From assembly GCA_037074615.1 (NCBI GenBank), contig CM073538.1, positions 21,849,068-21,913,067 of the forward strand: a stretch of DNA of 64,000 nucleotides, read 5' to 3'. Positions 13,701 to 27,108 of the stretch are shown here, in pieces. How positions within the stretch are numbered: the stretch's first letter is position 1; every line of letters starts with the position of its first letter. The stretch is from Leucaena leucocephala (Eukaryota; Streptophyta; Magnoliopsida; Fabales; Fabaceae). Made by a program: the position numbers and the translations under genes. The notes under the pieces were generated by a model that saw nothing but the letters and a program-made list of their open reading frames with translations, was not told the origin of the DNA and did not search any database.

Positions 13701-16700
13701 TTTCTCCCTTTACCACTAACAATGGTATCAGTGACAATCAGTAAGCAGTTAACTATCTGATATTTTTGCAAATGCCGCCCTTCTGGTTCAACTAGAAACC
13801 ATGATTTAAAGCAGGCTTCTAGGAATGACCATATGTTTTGCATGGGAGAGTAGAGTGTGATGATAATTCTAGAATATTGTTCACTATCAAACTTGTGAAA
13901 AGTGAAGAAAGAAGAGTTTCTATCGACTTTAAATGTGGAAGATTGCAAGCTATTTACAAACACTAGTTATTGAATGCTGCCATCTACCATCTATTATCGA
14001 ACTACTGACTATTTCCAGATAAATGCAACCTAAATAAATAATATTCCAACACGCCCCTGATAGTAATGTAGTTCTTTGCAACTATTTTGTGTTCTCTTCA
14101 GGTAAATTTTGGCCTGGTTTGAGGCAACTAGAGTACATTACTTATAAGTGATTTAGATTGAAAGATAATATACCTTGAATATTTACTTATAGCTTGAATA
14201 TTTACTTGGTATTATGAGGGGTAGTTTCTTTTGTTCTATCAATTGTATTTGTGTAATAGCCTTTTGTCCTGTCTCTTGTTTCCTCTTCTCCCCTTGCAAT
14301 TTTTTCCCTTTTTTATATATAACAGCAATGGGGTCCGGTCAAAGAAAAAAGCAATGGGGAAAAGGGAGTTTGTTAAACACATTTTTCAGTTCTTTTTTGG
14401 AGAGAAAATGGGTATTGCCCTCACCAGTCTTCTCTCTTCCAATCATAGATGGAATAAGGAGAGGGATCGGCTATCTATGTTATTATTCCTACCCCTATTT
14501 GGTCAAATTATTCTTATGGTAAAATAATTTTTATGAATGCATTTTTAATTTAGAATTTTAATCAATAACATAACTTATCTTCTCTCCATTTGCTTTCCTC
14601 TTATTTTCTTCCTTTGTTTTGTCTTCTCATGCAAGTAAAGGGTCAGATCCAGCAAGTTACTAAATTTGAAGGTTTTGATTTGTGTTAAACTGTATGGCAT
14701 GATATAAATGTTTACTGTTGTGATTATGGCGTTCTTAGCTTATACGGTTCATCAAATTTTTGTAGGTTTTTAGTCGTTGTGGGATGGAATGGGAAGGACT
14801 TGAGTCTTTGTGCATTAAAGACCAGGCGCTTACAAATGAAAGTATGTTCTGCTAATAAGTACTTGAAAGCTTTAGGATTTGCTTGTCAATTTCTCTTCTA
14901 TATCATGTTAGCTATATTGCAGATGCAGAGAAGATAATTGGTTGGGCTTTAAGCCACCACCTCATGCAAAACCCTGAAGCCGATCCTAATTCAAAACTTG
15001 TATTGTCCTGTGAAAGGTAATTGTTAGCCTGCAACAGTTGTGTAAAATACTATATTTACTGTGCTGTAACTTCATAATTATGTTGCCATTTTGCCATGCT
15101 ACCAGCATCCAGTATGGAATTGGGATCCTGCAGGCCATTCAAAATGAGTCCAAGAGCTTGAAGAAGTCTCTGAAGGTGATTGCTAGGCACTTGTACTAGA
15201 TTGTATAATAGATATTCCGTCATGGAAGTTTAACTACTGTGTTTATTCAAAGGCTGTCGTGTTAATGATTTTACTCATTTTGTTGGCTGAATCTAGGATG
15301 TTGTAACAGAAAATGAGTTTGAAAAGAGGCTGTTGGCTGATGTAATTCCTCCTAGTGACATTGGTGTTACTTTTGATGATATCGGAGCTCTTGAAAATGT
15401 CAAGGATACGCTGAAGGAGTTGGTGATGCTTCCCTTGCAAAGGCCGGAGCTTTTCTGCAAGGGGCAATTAACCAAGGTTCACTTTACAAATTGAAGTGCA
15501 TTGTGTTGTTTAACATGCTTTCTGCCCATCACGTTTGCTGACTGTCTACAATTATATTGTTATTGTTTTTCATATGCTTTTTCCTAATTCTTGATGGTCA
15601 ATGGTTATTCATTCCACCAAAATGATCTGACTTTACACATCATTGCCTTATGTTTAGTTCCTGTCCATCTTGAAAAATCATCTGACGGATTTAAAATTTG
15701 TTGCCTCATTGAGTCCATTGCATTCTGTGGAATTTGTTTCTTATATCTTTTGATGCTTTTGATTGGTCCCTACCTTTTGGTGCCCTTCCCCGAAAGAAAG
15801 GGGTGGGGTCGTAAAGACAAATTGCCTTACTTTTTCTTTTCAAACCTGTTGGAATGACCTACTTTTGAAGTCGTTGTATGTGGTGCTGGCATCTACACAA
15901 TATCTTTAACTACTATGTTGTTTAAATGCTCTCATAAAATCTTGAAAGTTAGAAACATATGGTCATGGTGGTGGTCTAGAATCATTTCAGTTATTTTTTA
16001 TTTTCTGGAATCTCCATTTTTTACATAATCATAAGATTGGTTAAAGGATTGTGATAGCCGCTAACAGTGAATGCAAAATACAGCAAGAAAAGATAATAGA
16101 AGATATAAATGGGGGAAATCCTTGGGTTTTGCCATTGAAGTTTCAAAATACCAAATCAGTGTTACAGAAGACTTCACCGATTCTGGCCAAAATCCTATTC
16201 CCCTGATGCAACCAAAATGAACAGTAATCATAACAATACAGCAAACGTCCATTGCCATTTGAGAGGCCAGACTCTCCTCACCCCACTTACTATCAAAATA
16301 TGTCTTAAAACTCCCTCTTGGAGTCCCAAACCAGCTATATATCTAAAAGTAACATTCATTACTCCCTAAAACTGCCCATGCCCCTAGCCTGCGTTTAGAG
16401 CACTCAGCACTTCCTTTCCCATATAGTCAAGATTCTTAGGATAATTCCTTGGACCAGCAGAATTATTCCCTTCTACTCATGTTTTCCTTGATTTCCTCTT
16501 ATATGTCTTAATAAATCCAGCAGCTCTATCAGATTATTTTTGAAATTATATTTGAAAGCAATATTTTGGTGTCACATAACAGGCTATTTGTCGAAATGTT
16601 GTGTACAGCCTTGCAAGGGTATCTTATTGTTTGGGCCCCCGGGAACAGGAAAGACGATGCTTGCAAAGGCCGTGGCCACTGAAGCTGGTGCTAACTTCAT

Positions 16701-18061
16701 CAACATTTCCATGTCAAGCATTACATCGAAGGTTAATTCTGTGCTTCATACAGTGCTTTGTGACACTTCCTATTATTTTGCTGTGCTTCTTGTAACTTTG
16801 TTTCTTGCCCCCTTTTGCCGCAGTGGTTTGGTGAGGGTGAAAAATATGTGAAAGCTGTCTTCTCTCTAGCCAGTAAAATTGCTCCTAGTGTTATTTTTGT
16901 TGATGAAGTAAGCTTTTTTGGCCGTGGCTTTTTTGGTATTAATTCAAAGGACTTGTCTTAACTAGTGTCCTTTATAGGTTGACAGCATGTTGGGAAGGAG
17001 GGAAAATCCAGGGGAGCATGAGGCCATGCGCAAGATGAAAAATGAATTCATGGTGAACTGGGATGGCTTACGTACAAAGGATACTGAGCGAGTTCTTGTA
17101 CTTGCAGCCACTAATAGACCTTTCGACCTTGATGAGGCTGTCATCCGGAGGCTGCCACGAAGGTGAATATTATGTTCAACTGCATCTTCTTTCTTATTGA
17201 TTGGCCTAAAGAATTTCAGCACTTGTTAGATCTTTTGTGATCTTTGGTCTTGTGCAGATTGATGGTAAATTTGCCCGATGCTCCAAATAGAGCGAAAATA
17301 TTGAAAGTTATACTAGCTAAAGAGGACTTATCTCCTAACGTTGACTTCGATGCAATTGCCAGTATGACTGATGGATATTCTGGAAGTGATCTGAAGGTTG
17401 TGGGTGTTCCTTTTCCGTTTGCATTAGATGACATTATAGGTTCAATTGACATGGTTGTTACTTAGTCAATATTTGGGTTGCTTTCATACTTACTCTTGTA
17501 CTGCAGAATCTTTGTGTGACTGCTGCACATTGTCCAATTAAAGAGATACTAGAGAAGGAAAAAAAGGTAGGGCTTTCTCCTACATGTTGTATTAGCAGTA
17601 TGTGACTTTGCCAGTAATGGTTGAAGTAGGTTGCATGGATAACTTTGCCACATGTACAAGCTAGTTGGACATGTTATAAAACTGTGTCAATTGGAAACTT
17701 GGCTACTTTGATGTGAGATGTTTGATGCATGACAGGAGCGTGTTGCTGCTCTAGCAGAAGGCAAACCTCCTCCGGCATTAAGTGGCAGTGCTGATGTGCG
17801 GTCTTTAAACATGGAGGATTTTAAAGATGCTCATGAACGGGTATGGCAATGAAAACTTTTGTTTAAGCTTCCCTCCTCTCCCTTCCCCCCTGTTGGGGCC
17901 CTTGTTCTGGAATAAAAGAAGTAACTTCTCATGTTATTTTGGGCCAGGTATGTGCGAGTGTTTCCTCTGAATCCGTAAATATGACCGAGCTCTTACAATG
18001 GAACGAACTATATGGCGAAGGTGGTTCGAGAAGAAAGAAAGCACTCAGCTATTTCATGTGA
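7702..18061 (+). CDS. FHA-domain AAA-type ATPase (plant At4g02480/At1g02890-like family)
   Basis: Large ATPase of about 1238 aa, close to the family's usual 1240-1265. Exons: 7702-7797, 7945-8137, 8251-8378, 8570-8686, 8798-8944, 9095-9726, 10003-10124, 10251-10342, 10468-10714, 10800-10857, 11686-11834, 11936-12006, 12101-12271, 12682-12753, 12930-13031, 13110-13199, 14766-14841, 14923-15016, 15106-15175, 15297-15476, 16609-16731, 16824-16907, 16978-17162, 17258-17396, 17507-17566, 17736-17840, 17948-18061. All phases agree. The N-terminus is Ser/Ala-rich with a basic PKRQK patch that could be a nuclear signal. An FHA-like phosphopeptide-binding region lies at about 130-240. The C-terminal AAA domain has Walker A GPPGTGKT (978-985), Walker B VIFVDE (1033-1038), sensor AATNRP (1081-1086) and arginine fingers RRLPRR (1095-1100). 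The donor after 10124 is GC (GCAG/GCATGT). The substrate is unknown to me. The domain suggests a meiotic-clade (katanin/spastin-like) AAA protein. Confidence 0.93.
13200..14765 (+). other. Long intron of the FHA/AAA-ATPase gene
   Basis: A 1.57-kb intron between the exons ending LHHLRT and starting VFSRCG. It contains only frames that read as noncoding, for example 13625-13963 (-) and 14214-14522 (+). The 10858-11685 and 15477-16608 introns of the same gene are likewise long and without recognisable insertions. Confidence 0.7.
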
Positions 18062-20272
18062 GAGTTTCTCCTCTGTACAAAATTTCTCCCCCCATTACTG
18101 CCTTCATCTCCCAAACCCATGCAATATTTGTATGGGTGCCTGCTGTCGTCGAGCCATTTCATTTGTATAATGAATTATAGGTTCTTAAGACAATTTTTCC
18201 TTACCAAATGGGAAGGTGGGTTTTTGAAAGGAGTAGAGCCTCTCAGAATTTTGGCCATGCTCTTCCAGCTTTTTGTTTTGTTCCTCGTCCCCTTGCTGCC
18301 AGCACAAAGAAAAAGCGCATTGAAATATTTTTTCCCCTAGAGTTATGATTATGATGAGCTTACTAGTAAAACGTGAAGATAAAGTCTGATGAGCCCGTGC
18401 ATATACTCATGTTCAGTACTAATATTTTGCTGGAACAATAAAGCATCTAGATCGTGACCATCCCCTGGTATATGTACATAAATTGCATGTTAGAGTCCTC
18501 GTTAGGTTGTTTCCTAGGTCTGCAAGTTAATCAATGTTTTGTTGGACTTGTGTAATGCTGATAAATCTGTCAGTGTTCGAGTTTAGTCAAATGCTATTTT
18601 ATAGAAAGTTGACATCTTTTAGAGTCTATTTGTGCTTTAAAGCTTTGTCAGTGTTCGAGTTATTTTTTCCTCATTCATGCATCTAGAAAGATTTCATATC
18701 GTATCCCTTTATGTTTTTTTTGAAAGTTAAAGTGTCCTAGTAAATTTTTTTAAGTTCAATGTTACTCTAAAAGTTTTAAAATGTAGTAATATTGTTCATT
18801 CAGTTAAAAATTGATGTTGAATGTTAATAATGGTAAGGGGTAATATTATTTTATTTTATTTTAATATTTTTAAGGTAATTTTGAACCCATAAAAGTTTGT
18901 TGAGCAATATTGTTCCTGGACGAAAACTTTTGGAGTAAATTTTTTTACAATAAATTGAAGTTGGTGACGTGTTGCAACATTATTTGCAAGACATTTGTAC
19001 CCTAAATATTATATCTGATGATCAAATTAAGAAAATTTTTATTAGATTTTCAATAATTAAGTTATGCTTCACTATGCGTAGATCTTTAATAAATAATATT
19101 CCTAGCAAGTATTGCTTTTGTATTTTTAATATAAAAAATATAATATAACATTTGACTAATGGATAGGATTTAGTAGAAATGATTAATCTTTCATAATTTA
19201 AAATTAATATTCTTTAGATTTAGTGTGGATAATATTTTGAATATAATTGTTTTTAATAGTAAAAAATATATATATATTTAGTGTGTGTGTGTGTGTATAT
19301 ATATAACATTTGAAGCGGTTTACTCTGTATTCTATTCTACCATATGAGCTCTTGTTTAAAAATTATTTCTCTTGTATTGCCTGAAGTCCTCGCTCGTTTG
19401 GAGGGAAAACGTATGATATATTAACGTCTTACACGATCTGCAAGAGTAAAATCATTATCACCACAATCTTTTTTTTGTTACAAATCATTATTTCCTCGAT
19501 TTATTCATGAGTTTATTTTGTATGACGCAAATAATTAGAAACTCAAAAGCCATACCATAAAAAAGAACATGTTCATATATAGCTTTATATATTTTGCCGT
19601 GAACATGTTCAAATATAATTTTTTTTTTGATATTGACACAAAAAATCTCAAATTATAATCCCAAAATGACATAATCACTGTAAAGTCTATAGAAACTCTA
19701 GTTTGAGATTAAATTTTGTAACGAAATTATTTAAACGTTCTTAATTTAAAATATGAAAAATGAAAAAAAAAAGTACAACTATTAACTAATTTTATAAAAG
19801 CTTCTGCTTACACGTTAACAAGTGTTAATAAATTGCTAAATGTAAATGAGAATAACAACTTAATAAATAACTATTTTAATTTATTGAATAACAATAGCTA
19901 TAGTAATAACTAATTTTAGCAAATTGAAAGTGAAATTTTATTATATTTTTTATCTTTTCCTCTATTCCTTCTCATTCCACCATACTATTTACATTTACAA
20001 CAATAATAATAATAAGAAAAATAATAAAAACAATTAAATAATAAGAAAAAATGGGAAACAAAAAAAAATAATTGTAAAAAAAAAAAATTAAATAAGTAGG
20101 AACGGTGGAAAGGGCGGTGACCATGTGTGAAGTTGCCCTCGTGGGTTTAATTAACTACCTCTTCGTTCAGATAGAATCCGGAACCATTGTCCAAAGCGCT
20201 TCGCGCAGTGGTTTCTGTTGTTTTCTCACACTTTCTCAACAACCGAACGCTGAATAGATAATATCGTGGAAA
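18062..20272. other. 3'UTR and AT-rich spacer between the AAA-ATPase and COG2 genes
   Basis: The first few hundred bases are probably 3'UTR of the upstream gene. The rest is AT-rich with no supported gene. It holds a compound (AT)n(GT)n(AT)n microsatellite at 19266-19305 and two copies of the palindrome GAACATGTTC, at 19565-19574 and 19601-19610. Confidence 0.55.
19266..19305. repeat. Compound (TA)/(GT)/(TA) microsatellite
   Basis: Alternating AT repeats, then GT repeats, then AT repeats are read directly from the sequence. They are probably polymorphic. Confidence 0.85.
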
Positions 20273-23200
20273 ATGGTGGATCAGATCCACACTCCACCGC
20301 CTAGATCCGCCGCGGACCTCTTCTCCGATCCTCTCGATACTCACCCTTTGTGGTTCAAGCCTGCATCATTTCTATCCCCGGATTTCGATTCTGAATCCTA
20401 CATTTCGGAGCTCCGTACTTTCGTCCCATTCGACACTCTTCGGTCTGAGCTCCAGAATTACTTATCCTCCCTCAATCACGAACTCATCGATCTAATTAAT
20501 CGTGACTATGCCGATTTCGTAAACTTGAGCACTAAGCTCGTCGATGTAGACGCCGCAGTGGTGCGCATGCGAGCCCCGCTGGTAGAGCTTAGAGATAAAA
20601 TTGAGCAATTCAGGGGATCAGTGGAAGGTTCGCTCGTGTCCATGAAGAACGGGCTAAGGCAAAGATCCGGGGCAGCCTCAGCGAGGGAGACTTTGGAGCT
20701 TCTTCTGGATACATTTCACGTGGTATCTAAGGTAAGTACTCTTGTCAGTGAATGGATGATTTTTGGGCTATTTGCTGGAACTTCATCTATTTTCAGATAT
20801 AACAGCATTGTGGATCTATAATATAAAGCCTAAATGTACGGTCAGTCGGGAATTTTTGTGGGAAAATTTCCGTACTGAACATCGCGTACCTTCTTCTCGT
20901 GTTAAGTGGTGAATGGAGTTTACGAGTTTTCTGACACCGGTCTTACTCGAGTCACAATAACGTGAAGACATGATGTTTTCTACTCCACTGTGTCAAGTTA
21001 GAATGGAATTCGGGAGACTTTAAGTTAGCAAAATGTTTCTCGATACGGATATTATTTTATGTCACCCGAGATCTAATTCCTTCAATTCTGTAGCAAAATG
21101 TAATAACCCTGATAAATCAGATAATTTCGTTCTCAATTATTTATTGGCATGGTTGTGGAATGAAGAGAAGATTCCTAATTCTAATTTGGAACATTGAGTA
21201 TTTGAGATTGAAATAATTAGATAACTTCTGTCCCTTTTCTTTTAAGTGGAAGGAGTTGCCACAAAGAAGTTACTCGAAATAGCTTTTCAAGCGCTAGAAT
21301 CTATTCAATTATCCAGTCAAACATATCGCCCTAGTATTATTTTCGTAGTACTATTATATATTTTTCTTTTTCTTATGATTCCAGGTTGAAAAACTAATAA
21401 AGGAGCTACCTAGTGTGCCTACTGATTGGTCAAATGGAGATGTAAATTCCTCCGAGAGAAACTCCATGAGTAATGAGATTTCTGTGCAACATGTTGAGAA
21501 TGGGACCAGTGTCAGAGAAACTCAAAGCATGCTGCTAGAGAGAATCGCTAGTGAGATGAACCGGCTGAACTTCTATGTCACACATGCGAAGGTTTGTTTT
21601 AATTTCCTTCACTTTATCAAATGTTTAAAAAAAAAGAAAGAAATTGATTGAAATAACTGAGTAGAAAACTACAGGTTGGAATGCAGTGGAAGCTGAATAT
21701 TTGGTAAAGGAATTAAAAATTGGTTTCAAAACCACACTACTTTATCCATCTATAATTATCGTCTCTCTGAGCTTATCTTAAGTATAGATAATGCAAATGG
21801 AACTATAGTGGAGGAACCTTTTTTATTACTTACCTGGATACAGTTCCTGTCCTTATTGTCGTTTCATCATCATGATGTGGTATAAACTGCAGACCCACAT
21901 CTTTATGTACATTTAACTTTGTAATGCGAAATAGTGGAAAAGCTTTATAAAATTTGGTTGAGGTATGCCAAAAGTAAATAAGCCAAAATTTAGAGAGCCA
22001 GGTCGCTTATTGCATGATATGTGTATTAAAAGTTAAAAACATGTTACATGTAGGTATGCATGTCTTGATCTTTATATCTCGAGTTTTATTGTTTAAAATT
22101 GGTGATTCATTGTAACATGAAACTCTAAGATCTGGACTATTTAATCGAGAAAATAAGCTAAAATTGTTTCTTAGTCTTGTTTTTTAGACCTTTGTACATT
22201 CCGTGCTCATCTCTTTTTCTCAATTATGCCAGTACAGAACCTGCCTTTTATTGAAAATATGGAGAAGAGGATTCAAAATGCTAGCCTAATATTGGATGCA
22301 AGCTTGGGCCATTGCTTTGTAGATGGTCTAGAACACCGAGACGCAACTGCAATATACAATTGTTTACGAGCATATGCTGCCATTGATAACACCAAGAATG
22401 CAGAAGAAATTTTTCAAACCACTATCGTAGCTCCATTGATACAGAAGATTATTCCACATGGACCTTCAGCCATGGCTGCTGAGTCATCTGCAGATAGACT
22501 TGATAGTGATTATGAGCAGATTAAGGAGTGCATTGATAAAGACTGTAAATTTTTATTGAAGATTTCTTCAGCTGGTACATATCTGTGTTCACTATCAATA
22601 TGAACAATTAATTTACTGCAGTAGCCATATGGACCTTGTCAATCCTTACTGGTGTACTATTTAGTCTTTCTTGGTATTTAAAAATTAGAACTATTGAATT
22701 ATCTTCAACTTATTTTTGACCATATGTCCTGCTGACTGGACCAAGAGCTATCTTTCTGTGTCTGGATTATAGAATTGTTCAAATATGGTTGTGCGCTCAT
22801 GCCATTGTTTTGCTATCAAGCATATTCACCTATCAAGAACACAATGCCGGTGTTTTATATAATATCAGTATATCTAGGTTGCATTAAATCTATCTGAAGT
22901 TTGGTCCTTGGTGCAGAAAATTCTGGGTTGCATGTTTTTGACTTCTTGGCCAATTCAATTCTCAAAGGGATTCTCTCTGCAATCCAGAAGGGAAAGCCTG
23001 GTGCATTTTCTCCTGGAAAACCTACAGAGTTCTTGAAAAATTACAAATCAAGCTTAGATTTCTTAGCTCATCTCGAAGGTAGATGTCAAAAGACTCAAAT
23101 CTGCCTTCTTCATAACTTTGTGGTGTTAATGTGTTTGTGCATTTATTCATTTTGATTCTAGATGTATTAAGAGATTTTATTTACTAGATTTTATAACTTT

Positions 23201-25821
23201 GGATTACATGCCAGGCTACTGCCCGTCCAGATCTGCTGTTGCTAAATTTCGTTCTCAAGCCATTTATTCAGAGTTCATGAAGCAATGGAATGTTGGTGTA
23301 TATTTCTCTTTGAGGTACTTTATCTGCTATAAGATAGTCATGGTCTTGAAGAACATTGTTTTAGTAGTTGGTGACATGGAAATGACATCTGCATTTGCTT
23401 CAGGTTTCAGGAAATAGCAGGAGCTCTAGATTCTGTGCTTACAACGACCAGTCTTGTCCCTGTTCAAAACTCAGACCCTGGAGAAGCAAATTATCAAAAT
23501 TTAACACTAAAACAAAGTGTCACTCTATTGGAGAGTTTGAAGTCATGCTGGAGAGAAGATGTCTTTTTGCTTTCTTGTTCTGACAAGTTCCTCCGCTTAA
23601 CCTTGCAGCTTCTTGCTAGGTCATTTTAAACTGTAATGTTGCTAATTTCCGTTTGTTCTTTTTACGGAACAATAACCAGATTTTCCTGAAATTGTACAGA
23701 TATACTAATTGGTTGTCAACTGGGCTGACTGCTCGTAAGACTGGGAACACAAGCACCATCCCAGGGTCCGAATGGGCTGTTTCAGCTGTTGCAGATGACT
23801 TTATTTTTGTATGCATCATGCCTTGATTGTAGCATATTTATTTACTTTCTGCTGGACTTTTTTTGGTTACAAGTTATTTTAACATCTCTTTAATCCTTAT
23901 TCTGTTTGCTCAAGTAATAATTCATGAGTTACTCCGTTTAAGAATTAATAAATTGCTAAAAAAATTGCTACCCATTATTCTTCTCGAAATTCCTAAGGTC
24001 TTACACCAGAGTTTTCTGAATTAAGAATTAATAAATTGCTAAAAAAATTGTCTCGAAGGTGAGCTATCCTTGTTAATTATTATGATATGCCAAAGTTGGC
24101 CTTGCCTACCATATTTGAAAGATACACATGAAAAAAATTTGATCTAAGGAACAAGGCATGATCGTGCTTGACCTCCATTATAACTGATCTTAAATTCTTT
24201 GCAGATTATTCATGATATCAGATGTCTGGTGGAGCAGGTTGATGGTGATTTTCTTCAACATGTGCTTCAAATTCTATCTTCTTGTTCCTCCGATGTTCTT
24301 GAGTTGGTAAGGCAGAGTATTTTACAAGGTGGTCAATCATTGAAAGATTTGGAACCTTTAGTCATCAAAACAGTATTGGAGTCACTTGTGGAGAAGTCAG
24401 TCGAGGTAAATTAATGTATCAAATTGTTGTTTAAGTTGGTTTTGTTGTTGGATTTGGATACATAATGTTTTCTAAAATTCTTTTTGCTTATGTATTTTCT
24501 TCCTCTTCCTTCTAATCTGTTCATTTACTCATTTTTGTTTAATATTAATCTAGGACCTGAGACAGATGAAGGGAATAACGGCAACCTACAGGATGACTAA
24601 TAAACCGCTTCCTGTGAGGCATTCCCCCTATGTTTCCGGGGTATTGCGCCCTCTTAAGGTAATGCAGTATTGTTCAATTGTGAAAGCGTTTATTTCTTAA
24701 GATACGCAGAATTGCTCAATTGTACAACTTTTTTATTTCATATTTTCACTCTTCCACCGTGGGCTTAGCTTGATTAAGTTATGAGGATGATCATTTCTGT
24801 AGGATTTTGAGTCTGGTAGGTATAATAACGGAAGCCATTTGCAGTTTTAACTGGTTGCAGTTATCTGAAATGGGAAATATTATCGTTTGATATATACAGA
24901 AGATGGTTTCTTTCTGTATTTGCAATCTCAAGTTAATCCTATATGGTAGGAATGGCTGCTCTTGTGCCTTTATTATATAACGAAATGGTTTATATCTGTG
25001 TTTGGGAGACAAGCGATTCTACATATGTGCAAAATAATTTAGTAGATATGATTTATGATTCGTCTAACAAGCAACATAACTTGTATAATTTAGTGGACAG
25101 GATTTATATCTAGCTGTTTTATGTAAATACTTTTTAATCATTTTTCGGTAAATTGTTCACATTCCAGACTTTTCTGGATGGGGAGAGGGCTGCAACATAT
25201 TTGGCAAGTGAAGCCAGAACTAAAGTACTTATAGGTGCTGCAACTGAAATCACTGACCGTTATTACGAATTAGCAGCTGATCTTGTTAATGTGGTAAGTG
25301 TCCAAGGTCAAACTGCACCATTGATTTTTTTGTGGATATTTAGGATTCAATATTTAGAATCATTCTAATAACGGTGATCATGATCAGGCAAGAAAGACAG
25401 AGTCTTCACTCCAGAGGATTCGGCAGGGAGCACAACAAAGGCGGGGTGGAGCTAGTTCGGACGTCTCAGATCATAATGTGTCTGACACGGACAAAATCTG
25501 TATGCAGTTGTTCCTTGACATTCAGGTACGCGCGTAATCATTTCCATGCATGATCCCTTCTTCTCTTGTTTTGACTCCTGCACATGCAAAGCACTGTGAT
25601 ATGGGGGCATGTTGACTCATGTTTGAGTTTTTAAGTTGTCGTCGTCTAGTAAACTTTTTAATTGCCGACACGTAACATAAACATCCTCTTGCATATTTTC
25701 ATGACAGGAGTATGCTCGCAACTTGTCTTCGTTAGGGGTTGATGCAGTCAGTATACCATCCTATCGTTCATTGTGGCAGTGTGTGGCTCCTGCAGATAGG
25801 CAAAACACAATCAAGTTTTAA
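20273..25821 (+). CDS. COG2: Conserved oligomeric Golgi complex subunit 2 (COG2)
   Basis: Subunit of lobe A of the COG tethering complex, acting in retrograde vesicle traffic within the Golgi. Exons: 20273-20731, 21385-21591, 22238-22574, 22917-23078, 23215-23314, 23404-23619, 23700-23808, 24205-24405, 24554-24658, 25168-25293, 25388-25525, 25708-25821. They join in frame to 757 aa, matching the roughly 756 aa of plant COG2. The N-terminus carries the COG2 signature (PLWFKPASFLSP, then FVPFDTLRSELQNYLSSLNHEL, here interrupted for length) and helical coiled-coil segments. Later blocks include NLPFIENMEKRIQ, CLRAYAAIDNT and QEYARNLSSLGVDA near the end. The exon 3 acceptor is set at TACAG/AACCTG, because the earlier AG five bases upstream breaks the frame. 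The first ATG has about 150 bp of GC-richer leader. An intron at 23809-24204 holds a direct repeat. Confidence 0.95.
23938..24050. repeat. 30-bp direct repeat inside a COG2 intron
   Basis: An identical 30-bp AT-rich sequence starting TTAAGAATTAATAAATTG occurs at 23938-23967 and 24021-24050, a period of 83 bp. TCTCGAA follows both copies at slightly different distances. This looks like a small local duplication with later deletion. Confidence 0.8.
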
Positions 25822-26760
25822 ATTTTGCACCTGCGGATTATGCCGCCTCTAGGTTGGTTTCTTGGTCGAAAATTTCTGTGTAATTTGAAATCCATATAAT
25901 ACAATTAGCTGCCTTTGTTTTTAGCACTTATAGGCCAACATATTTTACAGGTATCAATGTCCCAAAATCACCTTAATCATGAAATTGTGTTCCTCGTTGC
26001 GGTTTGTTTTCTCTCTCCTTAATCCTTTTTCCTTTTTCAGTAAAAGGAAAACAGTTGCCTCAATTGCTATCACTAGTAGGGACGTATAAACAAACTACAT
26101 TACATTATTCATCACATAGCGTGACTGGAACTTCACAAGTTTATATTGATAACCAGGAAGTTGGCAAAAAATGAAAAAAAGATAACCGGTGAAAATTTTC
26201 GTTTTTACTATGTCAACCTTTGTCTGACTTTGCATCCAATTAGTAACTTGATCTAGTAATTAATATATAATGATAATATATAATTATTTTTTATCATTTT
26301 TATAATATTAGAATCCAAATTAATAATTAGTATTTATAAATTATGATCTTTGAAAAATTTTGAATTTCAATAAATAGTTTGATTAAAATTAAATGAGATC
26401 TAAATCAAATATACTCATTTATATTACAAACTATATTTTATATAATATATATTTCAAAAGATGTATGCCAAATTTATCAACTTTGCTTGTTCATATTTCC
26501 TTTAGGCTGTAGCTGCCTGCGAGACACCATAAAATTAAAGCATTTTTGTTTTCTTTCAATTTTTGCGCTTTGTTTTCTTTTTGAGAGTACAATACCTTGA
26601 AGTAATTTCCGCAAAAAAAGATCCTCGGATTGTGAATAAAAAAATGTTTACTTTGAAGATTGTTGTTAAGTTAATTTTGCTGTTAAAACGCTGTTACTTT
26701 GTTTAATTATTATTAATTGTTTAATGAAAAGTGAAAACTATCAAAACAAGCGTAAGGCAA
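25822..26760. other. 3'UTR of COG2 and AT-rich spacer
   Basis: No gene is supported. The first part is probable COG2 3'UTR and the rest is AT-rich unique sequence. Confidence 0.5.
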
Positions 26761-26764
26761 GTGT

Positions 26765-26895
26765 TTTCTTTTTTTGGAAAAGGGGCAACACATAACACAC
26801 GCGCACACACTACCACGTGAGGATTAAACTCGCAACTTCTCTTTTTTGAAGGGAAGCATGATGCCATTGTAATATTAGGTCATTGGCTAATGCAA
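26765..26895 (-). mobile_element. tRNA-derived SINE-like element
   Basis: Read on the minus strand, the segment begins with an A-box-like region (TAGCCAATGACCTAAT), continues through GGCATCATGCTTCCC, and reaches a B-box-like GCGAGTTTAATCCTCACG about 45 bases on. It then runs into a TG-rich tail ending in GTGTTGCCCC and a poly-A-like tract. This order is typical of plant SINEs. No flanking target duplication was confirmed. Confidence 0.5.
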
Positions 26896-26914
26896 GTACC
26901 ATCTTAATATTTTT

Positions 26915-27095
26915 TTTATTACCTACTTGATTTATTAAAATTTTATCTTATTTATATTCAAATTTAACCTGTATCGTGCATCTGGCTATGGTGGGTAAGT
27001 TTCCTAATGGAAATTTTCTGCATACGCTAAGGCTCGAACTTAGAACTTCGCTTAAGCGATACCGAGTCGCTTATTACTCAAACTAACCTATTTTT
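26915..27095 (-). mobile_element. SINE-like repeat, family copy 1
   Basis: On the minus strand it begins TTAGTTTGAGTAATAAGCG, includes CTTAAGCGA and a B-box-like GTTCGAGCC, and ends in an AATAAA-rich tail. It aligns along most of its length with the plus-strand copy at 59105-59275 and, in part, with 38116-38215. It directly abuts the rDNA fragment that starts near 27109. Confidence 0.6.
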
Positions 27096-27108
27096 AAACT
27101 TTAAATAG

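Noticed and set aside
14214..14527. Two overlapping 100-codon plus-strand frames
   Set aside because: They lie within a 1.57-kb intron of the AAA-ATPase gene. The translations are Phe/Cys/Leu-rich from T-rich intron sequence.
22233..22237. Alternative COG2 exon 3 acceptor five bases upstream
   Set aside because: Using it would insert five bases and shift the frame. The downstream acceptor gives the conserved HAKNLPFIEN junction.
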